A DNA stretch of 45,997 bases from an uncultured Corynebacterium sp. (GTDB taxonomy: Bacteria; Actinomycetota; Actinomycetes; Mycobacteriales; Mycobacteriaceae): the NCBI RefSeq assembly GCF_946998835.1, contig NZ_CAMQAZ010000021.1, positions 1 through 45,997 of the forward strand, given 5' to 3'. Each line of letters opens with the position of its first letter. Position 1 is the first letter of the stretch. A program made the translations under genes and the position numbers. Positions 1 to 8,485 of the stretch are shown here, one piece after another. The notes beneath the pieces are model-generated. The model did no database searches, was not told the origin of the DNA, and saw only the letters and a program-made list of their open reading frames with translations.

Positions 1-276
1 CGGCTGCTGGTACTGCTGCTGCGGCTGAGCCTGGGGTGCCGGCTGCTGGTACTGCTGCTGCGGCTGGTACGGCTGCTGAGGCTGAGCCTGCGGAGCCTGC
101 TGGATTGCAGCCTGCTCCTGCTGCTCGTCATCGTTGCGCATTTCCTTGACTTCGGACTTGAAGATACGCATGGAGCGGCCGAGCGAACGTGCGGCATCCG
201 GCAGCTTCTTTGCACCAAAGAGCAAAACAAGAACAACCAGGATAATGATGATTTCCCAGGGACCTAGGTTCGGCAT
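1..276 (-). CDS. tatA: Sec-independent translocase subunit TatA (3' end cut by window)
   Basis: This is the pore-forming subunit of the twin-arginine pathway, which exports folded proteins across the cytoplasmic membrane. The protein opens MPNLGPWEIIIIL, giving one transmembrane helix at about residues 5-21. The hinge and amphipathic helix follow (FGAKKLPDAARSLGRSMRIF), the standard TatA signature, and then a Gln/Pro/Ala-rich tail. The tail is built on a 39-bp repeat (bases 1-29 and 40-68 match), and the reading frame runs off the window edge after 92 codons. The ATG at 276-274 has AAAGG about 12 nt upstream. pafB-pafC-tatA is the usual actinobacterial order, and tatC should lie just beyond base 1. 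Identity is sure; full length is unknown. Confidence 0.93.
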   Translation of the reverse strand, partial: MPNLGPWEIIIILVVLVLLFGAKKLPDAARSLGRSMRIFKSEVKEMRNDDEQQEQAAIQQAPQAQPQQPYQPQQQYQQPAPQAQPQQQYQQP

Positions 277-350
277 CCGCTTAGAGACCTTTCAAATGAA
301 TACAAATACAAGTGGCAAGTTGCCACATTGTGCGCGATTGAAGCTCTAAT

Positions 351-1391
351 TTAAGCTTTGTCGTTTAGACCATACTCTGCCAAAGCTTCGGAAGCTCGCG
401 CAACAACGGCGTTTTTCAATTTTAGGGGCTCAGTGACTTTTACGCTCGGTGAACGGCGGAGCACAAAGGAGCCTGTTGCTGTCAGGTCTGACATGGGCAC
501 GTCAGCGGCAAAGGCCGGCTTCGGTGAGGCGTGGTCTGAGTCCTGTTCGACCTCCAGTTCGGCATCTTCTTCCCCCTCATCTTCGGTGAAGAAGACCGGT
601 TCATAGTCTGCGATCCAGGTGGCGTCGGCGTCGATAAGCACCCTCGCCCATTCGGACGTCCCCGTTTCCGCGCCAAAGGCGTGCGGATCACGGATATCGA
701 CGGACTCTGGGCGGTGGAAGCCGGCTGGAACATCGAGGACCTCGGCGGCCTCGAGGCGGTCGACACGGAAGCTTTTCTGGCGGCTGTCTTCCTGCGCACG
801 GTCGACGGCGCGGAGGTACGTCGTGGACTCAACTGTATAAACGTTGACACAGTCAAGCTCGCGGACCGAAACCTGCCCTGATGCATTCCGGTAACGCACC
901 TTCAGCACCTTGCGCTGATGCAGTGCGGAGTAAATCTGCTCTGCATACGCAAAGGCCTTGCCATCCTCTGCGGCGGTGGAATCGATGATGGGAACGGTCG
1001 TTCCCAAGGCGCTGCGGAGCTTTGTCGCGGCCGTCTGCGCGGCTTCGGAAGAAGTCGTGGCTGCGGAGTCCTCGATGGTTTCCAGGATGAGCAGCAAGGT
1101 CGCGGTTTCCTCGGCTGTCAGGGCACGCGGCTGCCTGAGCACCGGCGCATGAGGACGAATGCGGACATCAAAGCTGTTGCGGTAATCAACCTCAAAAGCA
1201 CGCACACCGAGGAGTCCCGGCTGATCGATATCGGCAATCTGCTCGACGATTGCCCGAATTCGGGCAAAAGGAATGGCCAGCTCGGTTGCGGCCTCCGTCA
1301 TTGAGCGATGCTGCGAAAAATACGGTACGACCGCCAACAACTCGTCAATGCTGATGCTAGCGTCTAGTTCCCGGGCTGCGTGCACTGTCAT
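351..1391 (-). CDS. pafC: WYL-domain transcriptional activator PafC
   Basis: This is one half of the PafBC activator, which in mycobacteria drives the LexA-independent DNA-damage response. The protein has 346 residues. An N-terminal winged-helix-like part spans about residues 12-60. The WYL core lies at about 150-215, with the name motif present as TYL at 191-193. A long acidic stretch around residues 250-290 precedes the C-terminal WCX-like region. The ATG overlaps the pafB stop codon by one base (TAATG), so translation is probably coupled. PafB and PafC are usually adjacent, as here, and fused in some actinobacteria. Despite the name they are not needed for pupylation itself; that statement comes from family knowledge. 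Confidence 0.9.
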   Translation of the reverse strand: MTVHAARELDASISIDELLAVVPYFSQHRSMTEAATELAIPFARIRAIVEQIADIDQPGLLGVRAFEVDYRNSFDVRIRPHAPVLRQPRALTAEETATLLLILETIEDSAATTSSEAAQTAATKLRSALGTTVPIIDSTAAEDGKAFAYAEQIYSALHQRKVLKVRYRNASGQVSVRELDCVNVYTVESTTYLRAVDRAQEDSRQKSFRVDRLEAAEVLDVPAGFHRPESVDIRDPHAFGAETGTSEWARVLIDADATWIADYEPVFFTEDEGEEDAELEVEQDSDHASPKPAFAADVPMSDLTATGSFVLRRSPSVKVTEPLKLKNAVVARASEALAEYGLNDKA

Positions 1392-2419
1392 TAGTTGCCC
1401 TCCAGAGTGTTGTCCGTGGTGTTCAATCCGCCATGGCGAGCAAGTACCTGCTCCAATCGAGCAATAATTACCGACCGTGCCTCTTCAGGTGATTCCACAA
1501 TCAAATCCGGTGCGTAGCTCAAGCCTGTGGACACAATCTCACTCAACGGTGCCGCCGGCAGCTCGTAGCGTCCCTCCCCTAGCGCTGTCGCTTTCATCAC
1601 CACATCAGCGCAGGTATTTGGAGCGATACGGACAATCGCCTGATAGGTCTTCCCACCGCGGTGAAGCATGTTCTCCGCAATCTGTTGCAAGTCACCATCG
1701 GGCATTGGCTGCGTCGCCGACGTCCCCGTATCCGACACATCACGGATACGGCTAAGCCGAAACATGCGCGCCGCCTCACGCTGAGGATCAAAGCCCAGCG
1801 CATAGAAGCGTCCGCGCAGGTTAATCAAACCCCACGGCTCCAGCGTGCGCAGTTCATCATCCACGCCGTACTGGCGGGAATACCACATCTCCACTGTTCG
1901 ACGCGGCGATGTCATCGCGGTCAGCAGCGTGCTGAAATCCGCCCGACTCATATCCACCGCATCTGCCACCACCACCGACTCATCCGGCTTCGCAATGGCG
2001 CTGCGCTGGGTAAACGATGCGAGCTTCCGCCACGCCGCCACCGCCGTCGAACTCAGTTCCTCCGAACCAAACGCTGCATTCGCCGCCTGGAACACTACTG
2101 AAGCCTCCGCTTCAGTGAATTCGGGGTCATGCTGGGACCACCGCAGTCTGTTCAGACGCAGGCGCTTGACCTTATCGCCTGTGCTTGACGACGAAACCTC
2201 TACCGGGACCCCGGCGGCCAGGAGTGCCGCGGTGTCTGCACGTAAATAACGAGCCCGAGAATCCTCGGAAACACGAGCGTAACCCTCGACATGTTTGGAG
2301 ATCCACGTCTCGCTGACCCACCCGGTGTCGTCGGCAAGCGCCAACAGCAGCTGAACCTGGCGTTGGTTCTCACTAATCGCGGCGGTTCCAGGGCTTTCCG
2401 ATACTGGTGGGACAGACAC
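1391..2419 (-). CDS. pafB: WYL-domain transcriptional activator PafB
   Basis: This is the partner of PafC in the DNA-damage-responsive transcription activator. It has 342 residues. A helix-turn-helix lies near residues 18-80 (ENQRQVQLLLALADDTGWVS opens it). The WYL core is at about 165-230, with GRFYALGF in place of the classic WYL triad, followed by a C-terminal WCX-type segment. The start is GTG, supported by AAGGAG ten bases upstream. The gene lies 43 bp after pafA and directly before pafC on the same strand. The ligand sensed by the WYL domain is not visible from sequence; single-stranded DNA has been proposed for mycobacterial PafBC. Confidence 0.9.
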   Translation of the reverse strand: MSVPPVSESPGTAAISENQRQVQLLLALADDTGWVSETWISKHVEGYARVSEDSRARYLRADTAALLAAGVPVEVSSSSTGDKVKRLRLNRLRWSQHDPEFTEAEASVVFQAANAAFGSEELSSTAVAAWRKLASFTQRSAIAKPDESVVVADAVDMSRADFSTLLTAMTSPRRTVEMWYSRQYGVDDELRTLEPWGLINLRGRFYALGFDPQREAARMFRLSRIRDVSDTGTSATQPMPDGDLQQIAENMLHRGGKTYQAIVRIAPNTCADVVMKATALGEGRYELPAAPLSEIVSTGLSYAPDLIVESPEEARSVIIARLEQVLARHGGLNTTDNTLEGN

Positions 2420-2462
2420 GACTGTGGGGCTCCTTTTCCTGGGGCAGTTTCCTGGGACGGAA

Positions 2463-3953
2463 CTAGTTTTCCGGATGCGTTTCCGAGGACTTCTTCGCGG
2501 CCGTCAGAATCTCAATCATCTCACTGACCTCAGCATTTTCCGTGGCAAACGGGTCGCCGAGCATCGTGGAGATGGGATCATCACCGGAGATCTTCAGGTG
2601 TGTCCAGTCCACAACGGTCTTTAGGCCGGAGTCTTCAGCTGCAACGAGGAAATCACCGCGCAGCTTCGCACGGGTGGTCGGCGGAGCGATGCGGACTGCC
2701 TCAGCAACCTGCTCATCGGTAATCCACCGCGAGGCAATACCACGGGCTTCCAGCGCGCGGAAGATACCGCGACCGGGACGGATGTCGTGGTAGGCCAAGT
2801 CGATCTGATGAAGTTTGGGGTCCTCCAGAGTCAGACCGCGGTCCAAGTAGCGCTTCATTAGCGAGTACTTAATGGCCCAGTCAATGTCGTGCTCAATGAG
2901 AGTCCAGTCACCGGTTTCCACGGCATCCAGCGCGCGACCCCACAACTCGACAATGCGGCTCATTTCCTCGTTGGAAGTGCCGGCACCGGCGATGCCCTTG
3001 TCCTCATTGACCATGTTTTCGTTGCGGACCTTCAGCCACTCGGTCGCAGCGTCCAGGAACGCACGCTGAATCTGCAGCGCGGTGGCCGTTTCGCCACTGC
3101 GCAGCGGAATCTCGGCCTTGCCGGTCATATCGCGGCTCACCGCACGGATGGACTTAATCTCGTTGGCGACCTCGAAGTCCGGCAACGTCACACCGGCCTC
3201 AATCATCTCCAGCACCAGCTGGGTGGAGCCAATCTTGAGCGCAGTCGTCGTCTCACTCATGTTGGAGTCACCCACGATGACGTGCAGGCGGCGGAATCTG
3301 TTGGAGTCCGCGTGTGGCTCATCGCGAGTGTTAATGATTGGTCGGGAGCGCGTCGTGGCGCTGGATACACCCTCCCACACATGATCCGCGCGCTGCGAGA
3401 AGCAGTATTGAATCGGATCGTTGTGATACGGCGAGGTTGGGTACGGCAGGAAAATCTTGCCAGCACCGCAAATGAGCTGGCGCGTAACCAAGAAAGGCAG
3501 CAGCAGCTTGGACAGGGACTTCAATCCCAGTTCGCGACCAACCAGGTAGTTCTCGTGACAACCGTAGGAGTTACCGACGGTATCAACGTTGTTCTTCAGC
3601 AGGTAAACCTTGCCGCCGATACCCTCGTCGGCAAGCTCTGCTTCAGCCTTTTCGGCGAGTTCGTTCAAGATGACCTCGCCCGAGCGGTCGTACGCGACCA
3701 GCTGCGAGACCGAATCGCACTCAGCGGTGGCGTACTCCGGGTGACTTCCGACATCCAGGTACATACGACCAGCATTGTGAGTGAAAATGTTGGTCGCCCC
3801 ATACTTGGCAATCACCGGGCGGAACATGTAGCGGGCAATCTCATCCGGCCCCAGACGGCGCGAACCATCCAGCGTCAGAGTGATGCCGAACTCGGTTTCA
3901 ATGCCGGTGATGCGTCGGGTCAGCGCCTGTGCCGGTACCTGCTGGTCAGTCAC
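2463..3953 (-). CDS. pafA: Pup-protein ligase PafA
   Basis: PafA uses ATP to phosphorylate the C-terminal glutamate of deamidated Pup and joins it to lysines of target proteins (pupylation). The 496-residue protein has the glutamine-synthetase-like fold signature GIETEFG at residues 17-23. The expected catalytic aspartate is in MYLDVGSHPEY (Asp67). The C-terminal small domain that contacts Pup is present. The start codon is GTG, three bases after the pup stop (3959-3957), so pup and pafA form one tight unit. In mycobacteria the proteasome genes prcB and prcA come directly after pup; here nothing separates pup from pafA. Confidence 0.97.
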   Translation of the reverse strand: MTDQQVPAQALTRRITGIETEFGITLTLDGSRRLGPDEIARYMFRPVIAKYGATNIFTHNAGRMYLDVGSHPEYATAECDSVSQLVAYDRSGEVILNELAEKAEAELADEGIGGKVYLLKNNVDTVGNSYGCHENYLVGRELGLKSLSKLLLPFLVTRQLICGAGKIFLPYPTSPYHNDPIQYCFSQRADHVWEGVSSATTRSRPIINTRDEPHADSNRFRRLHVIVGDSNMSETTTALKIGSTQLVLEMIEAGVTLPDFEVANEIKSIRAVSRDMTGKAEIPLRSGETATALQIQRAFLDAATEWLKVRNENMVNEDKGIAGAGTSNEEMSRIVELWGRALDAVETGDWTLIEHDIDWAIKYSLMKRYLDRGLTLEDPKLHQIDLAYHDIRPGRGIFRALEARGIASRWITDEQVAEAVRIAPPTTRAKLRGDFLVAAEDSGLKTVVDWTHLKISGDDPISTMLGDPFATENAEVSEMIEILTAAKKSSETHPEN

Positions 3954-3956
3954 TTC

Positions 3957-4151
3957 TTACTGGCCACCCTTCTGGACGTACGAACGCACGAACTCCTCGG
4001 CGTTGTTCTCCAGCAGACCATCAATTTCATCCAGCAGATCGTCAGCAGCTGCAACGTGCTCCTGAGCCTGGCCGCCGCCAGAAACCTCGCCGAACTCTTC
4101 CTCGTCGCCTCCGCCGGAACCGCCACCGAAGACCTGAGTGTTACCAGCCAT
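3957..4151 (-). CDS. pup: Prokaryotic ubiquitin-like protein Pup
   Basis: This small, disordered protein tag is attached to lysines by PafA and read by the ARC/Mpa coiled coils. It has 64 residues, a Gly- and acid-rich first half and the conserved helical region DDLLDEIDGLLENNAEEFVR. It ends in GGQ, so Dop must first deamidate the terminal Gln to Glu before ligation. A strong ribosome-binding site (GAAGGAG) sits seven bases before the ATG, fitting high expression. About 90 bp separates it from dop upstream, enough room for its own promoter, although I see no convincing -10 box. Confidence 0.97.
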   Translation of the reverse strand: MAGNTQVFGGGSGGGDEEEFGEVSGGGQAQEHVAAADDLLDEIDGLLENNAEEFVRSYVQKGGQ

Positions 4152-4241
4152 GTTATTGCTCCTTCAAGAAAATCTTTTAAGTATTACTGCGCTACTACGG
4201 CTCTGTGTGCGCCTGTGCAAGCGCCGCCGTACTGCGCGTGT

Positions 4242-5819
4242 CTATTGTTCGCGGACAGCTCCGAGCGTGCGCAGATGCTCGACCACCTCGGCCACTGTCT
4301 CCGCCGACTCCAACACCTCACCGCAATCAGCGGCAGTGCAGTGGTCAACTTCATCCAGCGTAATGTAGGCCAGCGTAATTCCCGGCGCCTCCACGTCACG
4401 AGTGCGTCGATACACCCCCGAAGTGTCCACCACTAAGCTGGTCCAACTGCCCGCAACGACATCCTTGCCAAAGCGACGCAAGATCCCACCGCGCACATAC
4501 GCACGTGTGGACTCCGGCGCGTGCTCAACCGCGCGGTCGACCTCTTCCTCGGTCACTAGTGTGCGCATCGAGCCACGGCGCACCAGCGCGTGGTACAGCC
4601 CCCGAGCCGGATCAATATCCGAGTACTGAATATCAATCAGTGCCAACTTCGGGTGGTCCCAGCCCGCGCCAAGGCGGTTACGCAGGCCCTCCATGAGGTT
4701 GTATTTCGCCACCCAATCCAGCAGGTGGGCTGCCTTGCGGGGGTCGTCGGCAAGCACGTCGAGCACTTCGCGCCAGAGCTTGACGACGTCGCCCTGAGCG
4801 TCGTAGCTCTCCACGCGACGCAGGTACTCGTACTGCATTTCCACTGCAGACATCCATGTGACATGGTCGGCCAGCTGCAGCTTCTCGGTGCAAGTCAGGT
4901 CCCGGGAGACCTTATGGACGGCCTCGACGGGGTTGCGGAGCTGCAAATCGTCGAAACGCACGCCGTCCTCGATGGCATCAATGACTAAACCGGTGGTGCC
5001 CAGCTTGAGGAAGGTGGCAACCTCACTCATGTTGGCGTCACCGATGATGACGTGCAGGCGGCGGAAACGATCGGAGTCGGCGTGCGGCTCGTCGCGGGTG
5101 TTGATGATGCCGCGGTTCAACGTGGTCTCCAGCGAGACTTCAGCCTCGATGTAGTCCGCGCGCTGCGAAATCTGGAAACCCGACTCCTGTCCCGTCTGTC
5201 CCAGACCAACGCGACCAGCGCCCGTAAACACCTGGCGGGTGACGAAGAACGGTGTCAGACCGGCGACAATGTCATCGAACTCGGTTTCCCGGGAGAAAAG
5301 GTAGTTCTCGTGGGCGCCATACGAGGCACCCTTGCCATCGACATTGTTGCGGTAAAGCTTCAGCGTCGGTCCGGGATTGCCCTCGGCATCGGTGGCTTCG
5401 GCGGCAAGCTGAGCGGCCCGCAGCATGATCTTGTCCCCTGCGCGGTCGGCGATGACCGCCTCGCGAGCAGTTGCTGTTTCCGGCGAGGAGTACTCCGGGT
5501 GAGCGTGGTCGACGTAGAAACGGGCACCGTTTTGGACCAGCAGGTTTGCGGCACCGACGGCGTTCGGGTCAACGATTGGCGGCTGGTGGTAGCGGCGCAG
5601 GTCAAAGCCACGGCTGTCACGCAGTGGCGACTCCGGTGCGTAGTCCCAGCGGATGCGCCCCGACAGGCCCTCTTCCTGTTCGTGCGCGAAAGCCAGCACG
5701 GCCTGTGTGGAGGTGAGAATCGGGCTGACATCCGGGTTGTCCGGGCAGGAAATGCCGTATTCAATTTCAGTGCCGAAGAAGCGCTTCGGCTGTGAGGCAT
5801 TTGCAGCGGAATTAGCCAT
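4242..5819 (-). CDS. dop: Pup deamidase/depupylase Dop
   Basis: Dop converts the terminal glutamine of Pup to glutamate and removes Pup from modified proteins. The 525-residue protein is a PafA paralogue with GTEIEYGIS at residues 16-24 and FYVDHAHPEYS at 101-111 (catalytic Asp104). It carries an extra segment between these motifs (about residues 43-82), matching the Dop-specific loop that separates it from PafA. The HADSDRFRRLH and ARGLYHALVRRG motifs shared with PafA are present. The ATG overlaps the end of the ARC gene by eight bases, so the two are translationally linked. The order arc-dop-pup-pafA gives the whole tagging cycle in one transcription direction. Confidence 0.96.
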   Translation of the reverse strand: MANSAANASQPKRFFGTEIEYGISCPDNPDVSPILTSTQAVLAFAHEQEEGLSGRIRWDYAPESPLRDSRGFDLRRYHQPPIVDPNAVGAANLLVQNGARFYVDHAHPEYSSPETATAREAVIADRAGDKIMLRAAQLAAEATDAEGNPGPTLKLYRNNVDGKGASYGAHENYLFSRETEFDDIVAGLTPFFVTRQVFTGAGRVGLGQTGQESGFQISQRADYIEAEVSLETTLNRGIINTRDEPHADSDRFRRLHVIIGDANMSEVATFLKLGTTGLVIDAIEDGVRFDDLQLRNPVEAVHKVSRDLTCTEKLQLADHVTWMSAVEMQYEYLRRVESYDAQGDVVKLWREVLDVLADDPRKAAHLLDWVAKYNLMEGLRNRLGAGWDHPKLALIDIQYSDIDPARGLYHALVRRGSMRTLVTEEEVDRAVEHAPESTRAYVRGGILRRFGKDVVAGSWTSLVVDTSGVYRRTRDVEAPGITLAYITLDEVDHCTAADCGEVLESAETVAEVVEHLRTLGAVREQ

Positions 5820-7389
5820 GGCGAATCACCTCAACCGAGGCAACGCGCGAGGTCGGACGGCCGGAGATACGAGCCCACTCATCCGGGTTCGAGGTGTTCG
5901 GCAGGTCCTCGTTCTGCGCGAACTCCTCCGCCACCGCGGACAGCAGGTGATCCAGGCTAATGCCAGCCTCGCCGCCAGCGATAACCGACTTGATGGCGGC
6001 CTTCTTCGCGCGGTCGACGATGTTGGAGATCATCGCGCCGGAGTTGAAATCGCGGTAGTACATGGTCTCGCTAGTGCCATCTGCATAGCGAATCCGCACA
6101 TACTCGTTTTCTTCCGTCTTGGCGTACATACGCTCCACGACTTGATTGATGAGGTGCGTAACATCCTGCTCCACCCCACCGTGAGCCTCTACCTCGGCCG
6201 CGTTGTACGGCAGCTCCGGAGTCAAGTACTTGCGGAAGATATCCTTCGCCGCAGTCTCATTCGGACGCTCAATGCGAATCTTCACATCCAGGCGTCCCGG
6301 GCGCAGAATTGCCGGGTCGATCATTTCCTCGCGGTTGGTGGCACCAATCACGATGACGTTTTCCAGCCCCTCCACACCGTCGAGCTCACTGAGCAGCTGC
6401 GGGACCACGGTGTTTTCCATATCCGAGGAGATACCCGAACCACGGGTGCGGAAAATCGAGTCCATCTCATCGAAGAAGACGATAACCGGCTTGCCGTCCT
6501 CTGCGATGTCACGAGCACGGTCGAAAATCAAACGAATCTGACGCTCCGTCTCACCGACGAACTTGTTCAGCAGCTCCGGACCCTTGACATTCAAGAAGTA
6601 CGACTGCGCCCGCTGCGCCTCCGCTTCACTCTTACCCTTGGACAGCGCAATTTTACGAGCCAGCGAATTAGCCACGGCCTTGGCAATCAGCGTCTTACCG
6701 TTGCCGGGAGGACCGTAGAGCAGCACGCCCTTCGGCGGACGCAGGTTGTATTGCTCAAACAGTTCTGGCTGCAGGAACGGCATCTCCACGGCGTCGTGAA
6801 TCTGCTCAATCTGACTATCCAGACCACCGATATCCGTGTAGGTGACATCCGGTACCTCTTCCAGTACCAGGTTTTCCACCTCGGACTTCGGAATAACCTC
6901 AAACGCATAGCCCGACTTGCGGTCAATCATCACCGAGTCCCCCGGCTTCGGCGACAAGTCCCCCGCCAGCGACACCACGAATTCCTCGCCGTGGGTATCC
7001 GAGGCCAAAATGCGCTCCCGATCCGGCAGCACCTCGCGGACATTGGCGATATCGCCGCTTTCCGGATAACCGCAGTCCTCCACGATTATCGAGCCCTCAT
7101 TCAAACGCACCTGCGCGCCCGGCCGCAGCGCCCGCTCATTAATCTCTGGCTGCACCCTCAGACGCATCCGGCGATTACCGGTAAACACCTCGGCCGTGCC
7201 CTTCTCCGGCCCCGGCTTGAGGAAAATCCCGTACGTGCTAGGCGGCTCCAGCATGTCCTCCATGTCTTGCCGCAGCAGCTCTAACTTGTTACGGGAGTCC
7301 CGCAACAGCTCAACCAGGCGATTATTACGAATGCCGAGGTTGTAGTTCTTCTGCTCTAGATCACGGATTTTGTCAGACGGCGTTGTCAT
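5812..7389 (-). CDS. arc: AAA+ ATPase forming ring-shaped complexes (ARC/Mpa homologue)
   Basis: This is a hexameric AAA+ unfoldase that binds Pup through its N-terminal coiled coil and unfolds pupylated proteins. The coiled coil covers about residues 4-50, an OB-fold interdomain covers about 50-180, and the AAA module has Walker A GPPGNGKT (226-233) and Walker B VIVFFDEMD (302-310). The start ATG at 7389 (MTTPSDK) is preferred to one 18 bases upstream because GGGG lies close before it. The C-terminus reads EVIRHG and lacks the GQYL-type tail that docks mycobacterial Mpa on the 20S proteasome. Together with the absence of prcBA here, this points to unfolding or disassembly rather than degradation, as described for the C. 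glutamicum enzyme. Confidence 0.94.
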   Translation of the reverse strand: MTTPSDKIRDLEQKNYNLGIRNNRLVELLRDSRNKLELLRQDMEDMLEPPSTYGIFLKPGPEKGTAEVFTGNRRMRLRVQPEINERALRPGAQVRLNEGSIIVEDCGYPESGDIANVREVLPDRERILASDTHGEEFVVSLAGDLSPKPGDSVMIDRKSGYAFEVIPKSEVENLVLEEVPDVTYTDIGGLDSQIEQIHDAVEMPFLQPELFEQYNLRPPKGVLLYGPPGNGKTLIAKAVANSLARKIALSKGKSEAEAQRAQSYFLNVKGPELLNKFVGETERQIRLIFDRARDIAEDGKPVIVFFDEMDSIFRTRGSGISSDMENTVVPQLLSELDGVEGLENVIVIGATNREEMIDPAILRPGRLDVKIRIERPNETAAKDIFRKYLTPELPYNAAEVEAHGGVEQDVTHLINQVVERMYAKTEENEYVRIRYADGTSETMYYRDFNSGAMISNIVDRAKKAAIKSVIAGGEAGISLDHLLSAVAEEFAQNEDLPNTSNPDEWARISGRPTSRVASVEVIRHG

Positions 7390-7498
7390 GTACCCCAGAT
7401 TACCCATTGGCTCCGCCGCTGTTGGCGCTTGGTCGATTTAGACCGTGTGTCGCATCACGCTTTACGACGGCTACACCTCCCCGCGCGAAGCGGCAGTA

Positions 7499-8341
7499 TT
7501 AGAGCTTCTTTTGATTTCGCCGCTGCGGGCGCGGGGGCACCGTGCCGTCGGCAAGCCTGCGTGCCCACACCAGGAACGCGGTATGAGCCTGCATACGGTG
7601 CGCTGGACGGACGGAGAGATCTTGCACATTCCAGTCGCGGACCAGGGATTCCCAGGCGCGCGGTTCGGTGAAGCACTTCTGCGCGCGGATACCCTCCATG
7701 ACCTTCATCAGCTGCGGGACGGTGGCGACATAGACCATGAGCACGCCGCCGGGCTGAAGCACCTTCGAGACGGTGTCCAGGCATTCCCACGGAGCGAGCA
7801 TATCCAGGATGACGCGGTCAACCGGACCACCGAGTGACTCGACGGTGGCCTCGTTGAGGTCACCGAGACGCAGGTCCCAGTTGTCGGGCTTGTGACCCAT
7901 GAAGTCGACAACGTTGCGCTCAGCGTGCTCGATGTGGTCCTCGCGGACCTCGTAGGAGATTAGCTGCCCCTCAGAGCCGATAGCGCGGAGCAAATTGAGA
8001 CTGAGAGCACCGGAGCCAGCGCCGGCTTCCAGGACGCGGGCGCCTGGGAAGATGTCGCCCTCGACGATGATCTGGGCGGCATCCTTCGGGTAAATCACCG
8101 CGGCACCGCGTGGCATGGAGAGCACGTAATCGACCAATAGGTGACGCATGGCCAGGTAGACCGTGCCTTCGCCGGAGGTGACAGTGGTGCCTTCCTTGGC
8201 ACCGATGAGGTCGTCGTGGAGGATGGTGCCGCGGTGGGTGAAGAACTTGCCGCCCTCCTCGAGGATGACGGTGAAGTGGCGATTCTTCGAGTCAGTCAGC
8301 TGGACTCGGTCGCCGACCTGGAATGGTCCGCTCAAAGCCAT
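7499..8341 (-). CDS. trmI: tRNA (adenine-58-N1)-methyltransferase TrmI
   Basis: This enzyme transfers a methyl group from S-adenosylmethionine to N1 of A58 in the T-loop of tRNAs. It has 280 residues. An N-terminal beta-rich domain covers about 1-75 and the Rossmann methyltransferase domain follows. Motif I is VLEAGAGSGALS (103-114), and the active-site region is DRVILDMLAPWE (175-186). It lies about 110 bp upstream of arc on the same strand, as in mycobacteria (Rv2118c type), and could be the first gene of the pupylation transcript. The C-terminal tail is basic and proline-rich (VPPRPQRRNQKKL). Confidence 0.93.
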   Translation of the reverse strand: MALSGPFQVGDRVQLTDSKNRHFTVILEEGGKFFTHRGTILHDDLIGAKEGTTVTSGEGTVYLAMRHLLVDYVLSMPRGAAVIYPKDAAQIIVEGDIFPGARVLEAGAGSGALSLNLLRAIGSEGQLISYEVREDHIEHAERNVVDFMGHKPDNWDLRLGDLNEATVESLGGPVDRVILDMLAPWECLDTVSKVLQPGGVLMVYVATVPQLMKVMEGIRAQKCFTEPRAWESLVRDWNVQDLSVRPAHRMQAHTAFLVWARRLADGTVPPRPQRRNQKKL

Positions 8342-8485
8342 AGGTGTGTGGGCTCCTTTTGGGGTTTAGGTTTTGGTTGTGTCGGGTTGGGGTGTGCCGG
8401 GCTGGATCTTGTTGAGTCGTGCTGGTTCGTGATTCGTACAGACGCGAATGCGTCCGAAACGGGACGGTACTCTAACCTGGCTAGT

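Noticed and set aside
2889..4436. 515-codon open frame on the plus strand opposite pafA, pup and the end of dop
   Set aside because: It is antisense to three certain genes, has no recognisable protein features and reflects the high GC third-position bias of those genes.
5653..7284. 543-codon open frame on the plus strand opposite arc and dop
   Set aside because: It lies opposite the conserved AAA+ gene; its translation shows no domain and no ribosome-binding site.
8440..8485. PafBC-type promoter motif before the RecB-like nuclease (GTCCG then TACTCT)
   Set aside because: The first half differs from TGTCGG and the spacer is one base off; not enough without damage-induction data.
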